Part shown: piece by piece, positions 25,373 through 33,843 of the stretch
How positions within the stretch are numbered: the first letter of the stretch is position 1
Layout of the letters: every line of letters begins with the position of its first letter
NCBI GenBank assembly: GCA_045631645.1
Contig: JAZQVC010000031.1
Span: 1 to 64,000 of the forward strand
Direction: 5' to 3'
DNA: 64,000 bases
From: SIG459 sp045631645
GTDB taxonomy: Bacteria; Bacillota; Clostridia; Oscillospirales; Oscillospiraceae
Notes under the pieces: generated by a model
Told to the model about the DNA's origin: nothing
The model's input: only the letters and a program-made list of their open reading frames with translations
Databases searched by the model: none
Made by a program: the position numbers and the translations under genes

Positions 25373-27388
25373 TTATTCCTCGGCAGCAGCCTTGGCCTCT
25401 TCGATGACCTTCTGCTGAACGTTGCCGGGAGCCTCTTCATAGCGGATGAACTTGCAGGAGAAGCTGCCGCGTCCCTGAGTCATGGAACGGAGGTCGATGG
25501 TGTAGGAACCCATCTCAGCCATGGGAACTTCAGCTTCAACGATCTGCATGCCATCTTCAGCGTTCATACCGAGAACGGTACCGCGACGCTTGGAGGAAAT
25601 GTCAGCCATGATGTCACCCAGGTTTGCATCGGGAATGGTAACCTTCAGCAGGCCGATGGGCTCCATGATGGTGGGCTTTGCCTTGGGAATACCATCCTGG
25701 TATGCAAGGCGGGCAGCGGTCTGGAATGCCATATCGTTGGAGTCAACGGGATGGTAAGAACCATCATAGAGGGTAGCCTTCAGACCGACAAGGGGATAGC
25801 CGGCGAGAACGCCCTTCTGAACTGCGTTGCGCAGACCCTTTTCAACAGAGGGGAAGAAGTTTCTGGGAACAGAGCCACCGAAAACTTCCTCAGCGAAGAT
25901 GAGGTCATCCTGCTCATCCTGGGGCTCGAAGCGAACCCAAACGTCACCGAACTGACCGGAACCACCGGACTGCTTCTTATGACGACCGTGAGCCTCAACG
26001 CGACCCTTAATCTTCTCGCGGTAAGCAACACGTGCGGGATGGAGCTCAGTGTCAACACCGAAGCGGGACTTCAGCTTTGCGCAGAGAACATCAACCTGAA
26101 TATCACCGGCGCCGGAGATAACCATCTGATGGGTCTCAGCATTGTTAACGAGAGTGAAGGAAATGTCTTCCTCGTTCAGTCTTGCAAGACCGCCGGCGAC
26201 CTTATCGTCCTGACCCTTGGTCTTGGGAGCAATAGCCATGGAGTAGCAGGGCTCTGCCAGCTCGATAGCGGGATACTCAACCTCGTGCTTGGGATCGCAA
26301 ACGGTATCACCGGTCTTCCACTCCATCTTGCCAATGGCAACGATGTCACCGCAGCATGCATCCTTAACTTCAACGCTCTTCTTACCGGTCATGGTGTAGA
26401 GACGACCGAGCTTATCGGTGGAAGAAGTGCGGACATTGCGGAGGGAGAGGTCAGCGGTGATCTTGCCGCTCATAACCTTAACGAAAGAGTACTTACCGAA
26501 CTGGTCGGAAACGGTCTTGAATACAAAACCGGAAACAGGTGCGGAAGGATCGATACCCTCAACATCGGAGGGAGCGGGAACATAGTCAACGATAGCCTGG
26601 AGGGCAGCCTGAGTGCCAACGCAATCAAGAGCATTGGAAGCGATAACGGGAACAACAGTGCGATCCTTCAGACCGGCCTTGAGACCGCGAACGATCTGCT
26701 CGTCAGAGAGCATCATCTCTTCGAAGTAAACTTCCATCAGCTCTTCGTCAGCGCCGGCGGCAGCTTCCATGAGAGCCTCACGGAGGGACTCAACCATGTC
26801 AGCATCAGCAGCAGGAACAGCAATCTTAGTGGTCTTGCCGCCCTTGGTCTGATATGCAACATTGTGTACGATGTCGATAACGCCGGTGCCGTCGCTCATG
26901 GGAGCGGTTACAGCGCAGACGATGGAACCATACTTTTCCTGCAGAGCAGAGAGAACACCGGCATAGTCGCCGTTTTCTTCACCGGTCTTGGAAATGCAGA
27001 AAATGGTGGGCATGTTGGCAGCCTTGAGAAGCTTCCAGTTACGCTCAGCACCGACAGAAATGCCGTCCTTAGCGGTGACAAGAATGATACCGGCTTCAAC
27101 AGCGCGAACAGCGGCAGCAACGTCGCCAGCGAAGTCGAGGTAACCGGGGCAGTCCAGAACATTGATCTTGCAGCCGCCGAACTCAACGGGAGCGACGGAG
27201 GTAGCGATGGTTATCTGGCGCTTGATCTCTTCGGGATCATAGTCGCAAACAGTGTTGCCATCGGTGACCTTGCCCTGACGGTCAACTGCACCGGTGACAA
27301 AAAGCATGCTCTCTGCAAGAGTGGTTTTACCGCTGTTGCCATGGCCGAGAAGGCAGACATTGCGGATTTTGTTGGTTTCATAGCTCAT
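25373..27388 (-). CDS. Elongation factor G-like GTPase (FusA2 type)
   Basis: A 671-residue translation-factor GTPase with the five-domain EF-G layout. G1 loop GHGNSGKTT (14-22) and G3 DCPGYLDF (79-86) are clear, but the residue after DCPG is Tyr83 rather than the His that stimulates GTP hydrolysis in canonical EF-G, and the NKxD motif is altered (ISKTGEENGD). These changes are typical of the EF-G-like FusA2 group, whose role is uncertain. The gene is not next to rpsL/rpsG, again unlike fusA. The ATG at 27388 follows AAGGAG; the longer frame to 27424 lacks support. A very good promoter lies upstream. Confidence 0.9.
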   Translation of the reverse strand: MSYETNKIRNVCLLGHGNSGKTTLAESMLFVTGAVDRQGKVTDGNTVCDYDPEEIKRQITIATSVAPVEFGGCKINVLDCPGYLDFAGDVAAAVRAVEAGIILVTAKDGISVGAERNWKLLKAANMPTIFCISKTGEENGDYAGVLSALQEKYGSIVCAVTAPMSDGTGVIDIVHNVAYQTKGGKTTKIAVPAADADMVESLREALMEAAAGADEELMEVYFEEMMLSDEQIVRGLKAGLKDRTVVPVIASNALDCVGTQAALQAIVDYVPAPSDVEGIDPSAPVSGFVFKTVSDQFGKYSFVKVMSGKITADLSLRNVRTSSTDKLGRLYTMTGKKSVEVKDACCGDIVAIGKMEWKTGDTVCDPKHEVEYPAIELAEPCYSMAIAPKTKGQDDKVAGGLARLNEEDISFTLVNNAETHQMVISGAGDIQVDVLCAKLKSRFGVDTELHPARVAYREKIKGRVEAHGRHKKQSGGSGQFGDVWVRFEPQDEQDDLIFAEEVFGGSVPRNFFPSVEKGLRNAVQKGVLAGYPLVGLKATLYDGSYHPVDSNDMAFQTAARLAYQDGIPKAKPTIMEPIGLLKVTIPDANLGDIMADISSKRRGTVLGMNAEDGMQIVEAEVPMAEMGSYTIDLRSMTQGRGSFSCKFIRYEEAPGNVQQKVIEEAKAAAEE

Positions 27389-27458
27389 TTGGATTTCTCT
27401 CCTTGTGTCGGAAATTTGTTGCATCTATTAAAAAATGTTTTTTCGTCACAACAAACAG

Positions 27459-27487
27459 ATTATACACCAGATTTATGGCATTGGCAA
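27459..27487 (-). promoter_or_regulatory. Promoter of the EF-G-like gene
   Basis: On the minus strand: TTGCCA, 17-base spacer, perfect TATAAT, about 70 bases before the ATG. It lies in the 123-base gap after the P-type-ATPase-like gene, so the EF-G-like gene is its own unit. Confidence 0.8.
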
Positions 27488-27511
27488 TATCATTTTACCA
27501 AAAAATAACGA

Positions 27512-29779
27512 TTATCTTTGCAGCCAAAGACCAATTACGGCATTAGGTATGAGCCAAAGAAGCATTACAAGAGCGGCAAGCGCAGCGTTTGCAGGTCCAA
27601 ACGCGCCAAGCCAAGAAGCGAAAAACATTCCCAAAAGACCGATCACACTGCCTGCAGCAGCGATGATAACAGAGACCAGTACGCCATAATAAAGGTTCTT
27701 TCCTCTTTTGCTGAGCTCTGCAACAGGAACCATACCTTCCTTTGAGATAACTGCGGAAACAGGCAGTTCTGCAGAGGCCTCGATGCCGGAAATGCGAAAT
27801 CTCTCAGGATAGGAAGGAAGATTGAAGCCCTCCCCGTTTACATGGAATTTATTTCGCAGTGCGTCAGGAGTCATATTAAAGTCTCTCAGTGCGAAGATAA
27901 CATCGCATTTTGAGCGCAGAAGAACACCCAGCGCATCCTGAACGGAAGGCAAAGGCTTGTAATCAATGTCAAAAAGTCCCGAAAGCTGACCGCTTATTGC
28001 AGTGAAAACAGTGTTGCGGTTTGCAAGTCTTTGAGGAACGCGAATTCCCATAAGATTCATAAAGCCGGCATTGCCCACCATTACATTTTCACCGTTGACA
28101 ACGGCGGTAAGACCGCCTCCGTCATGGGGAGTGAAATTCTCCACACGGCAGAGAACATAGCCATTTCTCTTTATAAGCTCGGTGAAAGGAGCGGAAAGTC
28201 CGCTTGCGGAAGCGGCAATAACGCTTCCTGTATAGGAAATGACCTTGTCGGGGTCGCAGTTTTGCAAAACACGTATACCGCTGACGCTGACACTGTCATC
28301 AGGGAATATATCCTTATCGCTTATAACAACGCCGCAGCTTTTGCCAACATCGCGTATGCCGGGCCAGCCGGAAAGTGCGGCGCCCACGCCAAAGAGCTTG
28401 TTGGCAACAATGCAGAAGGGCTGGGCAAAGCATATAGCACCGGAAAATGCAGCAGAGCAAGCAAGCATTGTGGAAAGGCTATGGACAAAGGTAGAGGAAC
28501 CATTTCTTGCAAAGGCTGTGAGGGCACTGAAAACAACGGCCGCAATGATGAGGAGGGGGCTGAGAATGCCATATACATACTCTCCCAGATCAGCCTGCTC
28601 GCTGCGTCTTACAAAGCCCTTTATTCCGCCCTGCTTCTTGCAAAGAGCCGTTCCCTTTCCGCTTACGCCGTCCTCCGCTCCAACGCCCACAGCAGTTTTA
28701 TTACGGGCAACACGGAAGCCATCGCGCATGCCTTTGCATGTTAAATAACTGCCCCATATTGCAAAGCACATGGAGGTTGCAGCAACTGCGCAGAAAGGAA
28801 GTCCCATAGCTGCGCTGCCGCTTGAATACATAATAGCGGCATCGGCCAAGGCAGCCACGCAGGAAAGAGAAACCAAAGTTTCATATCCGGGGTGACCTCT
28901 GAAAAGGTTGATAATGCCCGCGGTGAAAACATCAATTCCGCATACCATAACTGTAATAAGCATTATCATAAGGGTCAGCGATGCACCAACGGGTCCCTTC
29001 ATAGCTCCAAAAAGGGGCAGGAAGGAATAAGCCGCGAAGGTGAAATAAAGCATCACAACGCATACTGCAGTGGCAGCTCTGGCTCTGAAGCGAATATTCT
29101 TCACCTGTTCGGAATAATGCTTTGCAGCATCAGCGGCGCTCATTTCAGGCGCAGTGAAGTCCTCGTCCGCAACAGTGGGTATCTGACCGTCCGCCTTAAC
29201 TCTGCGGCTGCGCTTATCTGTCATCAATGCCAAAAGCGCAACAACAGGAGACATCGAGGATTTCTTTCCTCCATGTCTGCCCTTTCCGCTTTTCTTGCCC
29301 CGCTTTTTTTCCTTGGGAACAACGGGAAGCTCATCTCCTGAATAATCTTCCCCAAGTTCAAAGTCTATATCGGCAGAAGCATAGATTTCGCGCTCATCAC
29401 TATCCACAAGTTTGCGAATCTCGAATTCGGAAAGGCTTTCTTCCTCCAATCCGAAGTTTTCAGAGTCAAGCTCTTCGGTGGCTTCATATTCGCCTTCTTC
29501 GGAAAAAACTTCCTGCTCCTTTGCAGAACTTTCTTCCTTTTCGGGGAAAATTCCGTCCATGCTTTCCTCTATCAACTCTTCGATGGAGCTTATAGAGCTA
29601 TGACCCACATTTTCCTCAAAGGCATCAAGAACTATGCGCTTGCTGCGATCTGCAACATTTTCCTCGCCAAGATATCTGGGAGAAGCTCCGGTTCGGAACT
29701 CATCCAGAATATCATCCAGGGAAAAGTTATTGGCCATAGCAGCATTGTCTATGTTGTTAATATAGTTTTTTTCTTCCAT
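27512..29779 (-). CDS. Degenerate P-type ATPase-like membrane protein
   Basis: A 755-residue protein: a long acidic N-terminus (1-150), a Lys/Gly-rich basic stretch (about 156-175), then about eight hydrophobic segments in pairs (about 232-290, 302-345, 402-470, 698-752). The part after residue 437 follows the outline of heavy-metal P1B ATPases: a helix with A...A.P..I spacing where the CPC metal site would be (here FSG, about 446-448), then VVISDKDIF (488-492 aligns with DKTGT), then an N-domain-like block with DGGGLTAVVNG and VMVGNAGFM. The phosphorylated Asp context, TGE, GDGxND and CPC signatures are missing, so it is probably not an ion pump. A structured repeat lies 31 bases upstream. 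The relation is my inference from pattern alignment. Confidence 0.65.
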   Translation of the reverse strand: MEEKNYINNIDNAAMANNFSLDDILDEFRTGASPRYLGEENVADRSKRIVLDAFEENVGHSSISSIEELIEESMDGIFPEKEESSAKEQEVFSEEGEYEATEELDSENFGLEEESLSEFEIRKLVDSDEREIYASADIDFELGEDYSGDELPVVPKEKKRGKKSGKGRHGGKKSSMSPVVALLALMTDKRSRRVKADGQIPTVADEDFTAPEMSAADAAKHYSEQVKNIRFRARAATAVCVVMLYFTFAAYSFLPLFGAMKGPVGASLTLMIMLITVMVCGIDVFTAGIINLFRGHPGYETLVSLSCVAALADAAIMYSSGSAAMGLPFCAVAATSMCFAIWGSYLTCKGMRDGFRVARNKTAVGVGAEDGVSGKGTALCKKQGGIKGFVRRSEQADLGEYVYGILSPLLIIAAVVFSALTAFARNGSSTFVHSLSTMLACSAAFSGAICFAQPFCIVANKLFGVGAALSGWPGIRDVGKSCGVVISDKDIFPDDSVSVSGIRVLQNCDPDKVISYTGSVIAASASGLSAPFTELIKRNGYVLCRVENFTPHDGGGLTAVVNGENVMVGNAGFMNLMGIRVPQRLANRNTVFTAISGQLSGLFDIDYKPLPSVQDALGVLLRSKCDVIFALRDFNMTPDALRNKFHVNGEGFNLPSYPERFRISGIEASAELPVSAVISKEGMVPVAELSKRGKNLYYGVLVSVIIAAAGSVIGLLGMFFASWLGAFGPANAALAALVMLLWLIPNAVIGLWLQR

Positions 29780-29810
29780 ATTATCTCCGGCAGAAAAATT
29801 TCTAAATAAA

Positions 29811-30079
29811 GCCTGAGCGATATAATCCGAACACGCTCCGCGAGGCGGATTTTAGCGCCAGACTTCATTTCATTCTTTGGTGGGTTACCACCCACCTGCA
29901 TCACTCAATTTTGCCTGACACAAAAATCCGCTCTCGGGGAGTCGAAGATTTTTGAGGTCATATGCTAAGGCAGTGCAAGGCGTCGGATTGCAGATGGGCT
30001 TTCGCCCTTCAAAAGCCGACAACGCAGCAATGGCAACGGATATGACCTCAAAAACGCGTTTGGACTATATCGGTCAGGC
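29811..30079. repeat. Structured ~270-bp dispersed repeat, copy A
   Basis: 269 bp with imperfect terminal inverted repeats (GCCTGAGCGATATAATCC on the left, GGACTATATCGGTCAGGC on the right) and nested internal inverted repeats: GAGGCGGATTTT with AAAATCCGCTC, TTTTTGAGGTCATAT with ATATGACCTCAAAAA, plus hairpins GGTGGGTTACCACCC and GGGCTTTCGCCC. It has no coding capacity. Copy B lies at 50560-50831 in the same orientation with about 90% identity by eye. The right end abuts the rlmB stop codon. It is probably a MITE or an ERIC/REP-like element folded as RNA. Confidence 0.88.
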
Positions 30080-30829
30080 TTAGCCTCTCTGGCGAAGCAC
30101 CTCATACATAAGAATGCTTGCTGCAGCGGATGCATTGAGAGAATTAACTCTTCCATGCATAGGAATGCTTACAAGCACATCGCAGTTTTCGGTGACAAGG
30201 CGTCCCATACCGTCGCCCTCAGAACCGATAACAATGCAAATGGGGCCTGTGAGGTTTGTTTCCCACATACCGGCGGGAGCATCTGCAGCAGTACCATAGA
30301 CCCAAAGTCCACGCTCTTTAAGCTCCTTGATAGCAGCGGTCAGGTTGGAAACTCTTGCAACCGCCATATGCTCAACTGCACCTGCGCTGGTCTTGCCAAC
30401 AATGGAGGTGAGTCCTGCGCTGCGGCGCTTGGGAATAATGATTCCGTGGACACCTACGCACTCTGCGGTACGGATAATTGCACCAAGGTTATGAGGGTCA
30501 GAGATTTCATCGCATACGATGACGAAGGGAGCTTCGCCCCTCTCCTCAGCAATGCGGAGAATATCATCAATGCTGGAATATTCTCTGACAGCTGCAAGAG
30601 CAACAACGCCCTGATGAGCGTGGGTAACGCTCATGGAGTCCAGCTTTCTGCGGTCAGCCTCAACAACAACAATACCCATCTCGCGGGCACGGGATGCTAT
30701 ATGACCGAGAGTTTTATCAACCTCGCCCTTGGCGATATAAATCTTGTCAATATTGCGGCCTGCTCTGAGAGCTTCGGTAACCGCATTGCGACCTTCAATA
30801 AGGTCCTCTCTATCGTTTTCAAATGCCAT
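30080..30829 (-). CDS. rlmB: 23S rRNA (guanosine-2'-O-)-methyltransferase RlmB / TrmH family
   Basis: A 249-residue SPOUT methyltransferase. The N-terminal substrate-binding domain (about 10-85) opens with IEGRNAVTEALRAGR. The trefoil-knot catalytic domain shows DEISDPHNLGAIIRTAE, GIIIPKRRSAGLT, ICIVIGSEGDGMGRLV and VSIPMHGRVNSLNASAA. It methylates the 2'-O of G2251 in the peptidyl-transferase region of 23S rRNA. It starts 3 bases after metK ends, so the SAM riboswitch of metK probably controls both. Its stop codon directly borders the structured repeat copy A. Confidence 0.93.
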   Translation of the reverse strand: MAFENDREDLIEGRNAVTEALRAGRNIDKIYIAKGEVDKTLGHIASRAREMGIVVVEADRRKLDSMSVTHAHQGVVALAAVREYSSIDDILRIAEERGEAPFVIVCDEISDPHNLGAIIRTAECVGVHGIIIPKRRSAGLTSIVGKTSAGAVEHMAVARVSNLTAAIKELKERGLWVYGTAADAPAGMWETNLTGPICIVIGSEGDGMGRLVTENCDVLVSIPMHGRVNSLNASAAASILMYEVLRQRG

Positions 30830-30832
30830 TTC

Positions 30833-32029
30833 TTACTTCTCCAGATATTTTTTCAGTGCGTCAACGCGATCAAGCTGCTCCCAGGGAAGCTGAACATCGC
30901 TGCGGCCGAAGTGACCGTAAGCAGCGGTCTGACGGTAAATGGGACGACGCAGACCCAGGTCACGGATGATAGCTGCGGGACGCAGATCGAAAACTGCCTC
31001 AACTGCATCTTCAAGCTCAACATCGGAATACTTTGCAGTGCCGAAAGTGTCAACGCGGACGCTGACAGGCTTTGCAACACCGATTGCATATGCAAGCTGA
31101 ATCTGGCACTTCTCTGCAAGACCTGCAGCAACAATGTTCTTGGCTACCCAGCGGGCTGCGTATGCTGCGCTGCGGTCAACCTTGGTGGGATCCTTGCCGG
31201 AGAATGCGCCGCCGCCGTGGGGAGCGCTGCCGCCATAGGTATCAACAATGATCTTGCGTCCGGTGAGGCCGCTGTCACCCTGAGGACCGCCAACTACGAA
31301 GCGACCGGTGGGGTTTACATAAAACTTGGTGTTCTCATCGATAAGTTCAGCAGGAAGAGTGGGCTTTATAACAAGCTCGATCATATCGCGGCGGATCTGC
31401 TCAAGCTCTGCCTCGGGACCATGCTGGGTGGAGAGAACAACGGTATCGATGCGTACGGGCTTATCGTTCTCGTCATACTCAACGGTGACCTGAGTCTTGC
31501 CGTCGGGACGGAGATAGCTTACAACACCTTCCTTGCGGACGCGGGTGAGTTTAAGAGCAAGCTTGTGAGCCAGAGATATGGGCAGAGGCATAAGTTCCTC
31601 GGTCTCGGTGCAGGCATAACCGAACATCATGCCCTGGTCACCTGCGCCGTGGTCCAGCTCATCGCTGCCGGATTCCTTAGCCTCAAGGCTCTTGTCAACG
31701 CCCATTGCAATGTCGGGAGACTGCTCGTCAATGGAGGTGATGACAGCGCAGGTATCGCAGTCAAAGCCATACTTTGCGCGGTCATAGCCAATATTGCGGA
31801 CTACCTCGCGGACAAGCTTGGGGATATCTACATAGCAGGAAGTGGTGATTTCGCCCATGATGTGGACAAGGCCGGTGGTAACGGTGGTCTCGCAGGCTAC
31901 GCGGGCTGCGGGATCTTCTGCAAGTATTGCGTCAAGGACAGCGTCGGAGATCTGGTCGCAGATCTTATCGGGATGTCCCTCGGTTACGGATTCAGAAGTG
32001 AATACTCTGTTCTTTCTTTTTTCGTTCAT
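30833..32029 (-). CDS. metK: S-adenosylmethionine synthetase
   Basis: A 398-residue enzyme that makes SAM from methionine and ATP. Seen: FTSESVTEGHPDKICDQISD at the N-terminus, GEITTSCYVD, GDQGMMFGYA, the GGPQGDSGLTGRKI and GGGAFSGKDPTKVDRS loops in the catalytic core. The ATG at 32029 follows GAAGAGGT; the frame runs 17 codons further without a ribosome site. It is preceded by a SAM-binding riboswitch with an intrinsic terminator and a near-consensus promoter, giving feedback control by its product. rlmB, a SAM-dependent enzyme, follows in the same unit. Confidence 0.97.
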   Translation of the reverse strand: MNEKRKNRVFTSESVTEGHPDKICDQISDAVLDAILAEDPAARVACETTVTTGLVHIMGEITTSCYVDIPKLVREVVRNIGYDRAKYGFDCDTCAVITSIDEQSPDIAMGVDKSLEAKESGSDELDHGAGDQGMMFGYACTETEELMPLPISLAHKLALKLTRVRKEGVVSYLRPDGKTQVTVEYDENDKPVRIDTVVLSTQHGPEAELEQIRRDMIELVIKPTLPAELIDENTKFYVNPTGRFVVGGPQGDSGLTGRKIIVDTYGGSAPHGGGAFSGKDPTKVDRSAAYAARWVAKNIVAAGLAEKCQIQLAYAIGVAKPVSVRVDTFGTAKYSDVELEDAVEAVFDLRPAAIIRDLGLRRPIYRQTAAYGHFGRSDVQLPWEQLDRVDALKKYLEK

Positions 32030-32135
32030 AAAAATTACCTCTTCATATATATCTTTTTTTATTTCTAAACAACAATACACACATAAAGCATAATTTTCCC
32101 CTCATCGGGCAAAAATCGGCAGTATGTGAAAACAT

Positions 32136-32287
32136 AAAAAAAGCACCCTCTGCGGTGCGAGAGAGCTTGCTAAAGCTTAGGCATATCATCTCACCCCTTT
32201 ATCGCTATCAGCAGGACCACCTTACAGAAAAGCTGCAGGTTGGCACGGGGTCGCAGAGCTGATCCTCTCGCCCGTTCTTGATAAATG
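32136..32287 (-). promoter_or_regulatory. SAM riboswitch (S-box/SAM-I type) with terminator
   Basis: Read on the minus strand. The aptamer (32197-32287) starts with TTTATCAAGAACGGGCGAG, contains GCTCTGCGACCCCGTGCCAA and CCTGCAG...TAAGGTG, and closes P1 with GCGATAAAGG. These match the SAM-I core (ATCAAGAG, GA...GC, TGnGAnCCC, CAACC, AAGGTG). J4/1 is shorter than usual (no TAATT), which may place it nearer the SAM-I/IV variants. The expression platform ends with a GCACC/GGTGC hairpin followed by seven T (32136-32158), so high SAM should stop transcription before metK. Confidence 0.88.
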
Positions 32288-32339
32288 AAGATATCATTAC
32301 GCTGAAAAAGCCCTTTTATGGCAAGTTTTCAGCCGATAC

Positions 32340-32368
32340 ATTATATATGGAAATTAATTTACTGTCAA
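32340..32368 (-). promoter_or_regulatory. Promoter of the metK-rlmB unit
   Basis: A consensus sigma-A promoter on the minus strand: TTGACA, 17-base spacer, TATAAT. The start of transcription falls about 45 bases before the riboswitch aptamer. A small hairpin (GCTGAAAA...TTTTTCAGC) lies between. Confidence 0.92.
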
Positions 32369-32481
32369 CCAAAAAACCTTGATTTTTTAGCCGTTTTTTA
32401 TTATTTATAATTTATTCATAGACATTCCCCGTCAAAAAGGTTATCATTACCATACCAGTTATTTTCAGGAGTTGATATCAA

Positions 32482-33327
32482 TTGAAATGGTTCAGCAGAA
32501 AAGTTGATCTGTTTTGCTATAAGCACCCCCGATTCGGCATAAGCAATCTTATGCTCTATATCGTCATCGGCAATGTTGTCGTATGGCTTTTCTCCATGAT
32601 GGACACTTCCGGCACCCTTGTTAATCTTTTGAGCTTCTCCCCCGCCCACATTCTCCGCGGTCAGGTATGGAGACTCTTCACCTTCGCCCTCATTCCCAGT
32701 TCCTGGGGGCTTTGGGCGCTTCTCTTCTTTTATTTTTACTACCTCATAGGAAAAACCTTAGAAGACAGATGGGGTATCGCCAGATTTAATATCTACTTCT
32801 TTACAGGTATACTTCTGACCCTTATCTACGGCTTTATCCTTTACTTCATTACCGGAGTAAGCTATTCTATCACCGCCTATTACATCTATCTTTCAATGTT
32901 TTTCTCCTTCGCCGCACTTTTCCCCGATCTGAAGGTTCTGCTCTTTTTCATTATCCCCATCAAGATGAAATGGCTTGCCATTGTGGACGCTGTCATCTTT
33001 GTTGTTGACATCGTGCAGCTCCCCTTCCCCGTCAATCTCCTTCCCATTGTTGCTGTTCTCAACTTCCTCATCTTCTGCGGCGACGAGCTTTTATCTTATA
33101 TCCGCCCCCGCAGACGCAGCCAGCGTAAGGCCGCCGTCAACTTCAAGCGGGAGGTTCAGCGCATAAACTACGAGAAAAAGACCCAGTCCTATACCCGTCG
33201 CTGCGAGGTATGCGGCCGCACGGATGCCAGCCATCCCGATCTTGAATTCCGCTATTGCTCCCGATGCGCAGGCTACCATTGCTTCTGCATTGACCATATA
33301 AATGCCCATCAGCATTTCAGTGAATAA
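32482..33327 (+). CDS. Rhomboid-like (Der1-type) membrane protein with C-terminal zinc ribbon
   Basis: A 281-residue protein. The first 210 residues hold about six transmembrane helices and the LIGKTLEDRWGIARFNIYF segment typical of rhomboid/Der1-like folds. The GxSG Ser and catalytic His of active rhomboid proteases are not seen, so it is likely a pseudoprotease. A basic linker leads to a C-terminal Cys/His cluster (CEVCG...YCSRC...CFCIDH..AHQH) that should bind zinc. TTG start at 32482, 10 bases after AGGAG; the neighbouring ATG is out of frame. The 450-base gap upstream holds the metK leader on the other strand. Confidence 0.8.
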   Translation: MKWFSRKVDLFCYKHPRFGISNLMLYIVIGNVVVWLFSMMDTSGTLVNLLSFSPAHILRGQVWRLFTFALIPSSWGLWALLFFYFYYLIGKTLEDRWGIARFNIYFFTGILLTLIYGFILYFITGVSYSITAYYIYLSMFFSFAALFPDLKVLLFFIIPIKMKWLAIVDAVIFVVDIVQLPFPVNLLPIVAVLNFLIFCGDELLSYIRPRRRSQRKAAVNFKREVQRINYEKKTQSYTRRCEVCGRTDASHPDLEFRYCSRCAGYHCFCIDHINAHQHFSE

Positions 33328-33328
33328 T

Positions 33329-33363
33329 AAAAAATCCCGAACAGTCCGTTCGGGATTTTTTAT
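33329..33363. terminator. Bidirectional terminator between the rhomboid-like and CBS genes
   Basis: A 10-bp perfect stem (AATCCCGAAC/GTTCGGGATT), 5-base loop, A- and T-runs on both sides. Confidence 0.92.
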
Positions 33364-33791
33364 TATTTTCTCTTGAGATTGGAGCTTATTTCCGCAAGGG
33401 CTTCGGCAGCTTCCATATCGCAGTTGCAGTTTCTTGCCATATCGCAAAGGCTTAGCATCCCCACAATACGCCCCGAATCAAGGACAGGAATTCTGCGCAC
33501 CTGATCCCGGCTCATTATTCGCACAGCATGCTCGAGCTCCTCAAACGGGCTTGTTGCAACAACTCCCCTGCTCATAATATCCTCCACCTTCACTTTTGAA
33601 GGGTCACTGTCCAAAGCAACGCAGCGAATCACAATATCTCTGTCCGTGAGCATACCTTTAAGAGCACCCTTTTCATCGCATACAGGAAGCGCACCGATAT
33701 TGCAGCGCTTAAGGAGCTTCGCAGCAGCGGAAACGGGTTCTCCGGGAGCAATGGACACAACATTATCTGTCATTACATCGCATATTTTCAT
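33363..33791 (-). CDS. CBS domain pair protein
   Basis: A 142-residue cytosolic protein consisting of two CBS domains (about 7-58 and 70-125; GMLTDRDIVIR and MSRGVVATSP...VRRIPVLDSGRIVGMLSLCDM). CBS pairs bind adenine nucleotides and act as regulatory modules; the partner is unknown. The ATG has GGGAGG upstream. It ends exactly at the shared terminator and stands as a single gene downstream of spoIIP (53 bases). Possible roles include redox or stress regulation, but nothing in the sequence decides this. Confidence 0.88.
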   Translation of the reverse strand: MKICDVMTDNVVSIAPGEPVSAAAKLLKRCNIGALPVCDEKGALKGMLTDRDIVIRCVALDSDPSKVKVEDIMSRGVVATSPFEELEHAVRIMSRDQVRRIPVLDSGRIVGMLSLCDMARNCNCDMEAAEALAEISSNLKRK

Positions 33792-33843
33792 AAAATTCCT
33801 CCCGAAACGTTATAACACTATTATCGTCGGAAAGAATGACTTT

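Noticed and set aside
25346..27508. 720-residue open frame on the plus strand opposite the EF-G-like gene
   Set aside because: Antisense shadow of a highly biased gene; no recognisable domain and no ribosome site.
30155..32068. 637-residue open frame opposite rlmB and metK
   Set aside because: Spans two convincing minus-strand genes and the gap between them; composition is that of a shadow frame.
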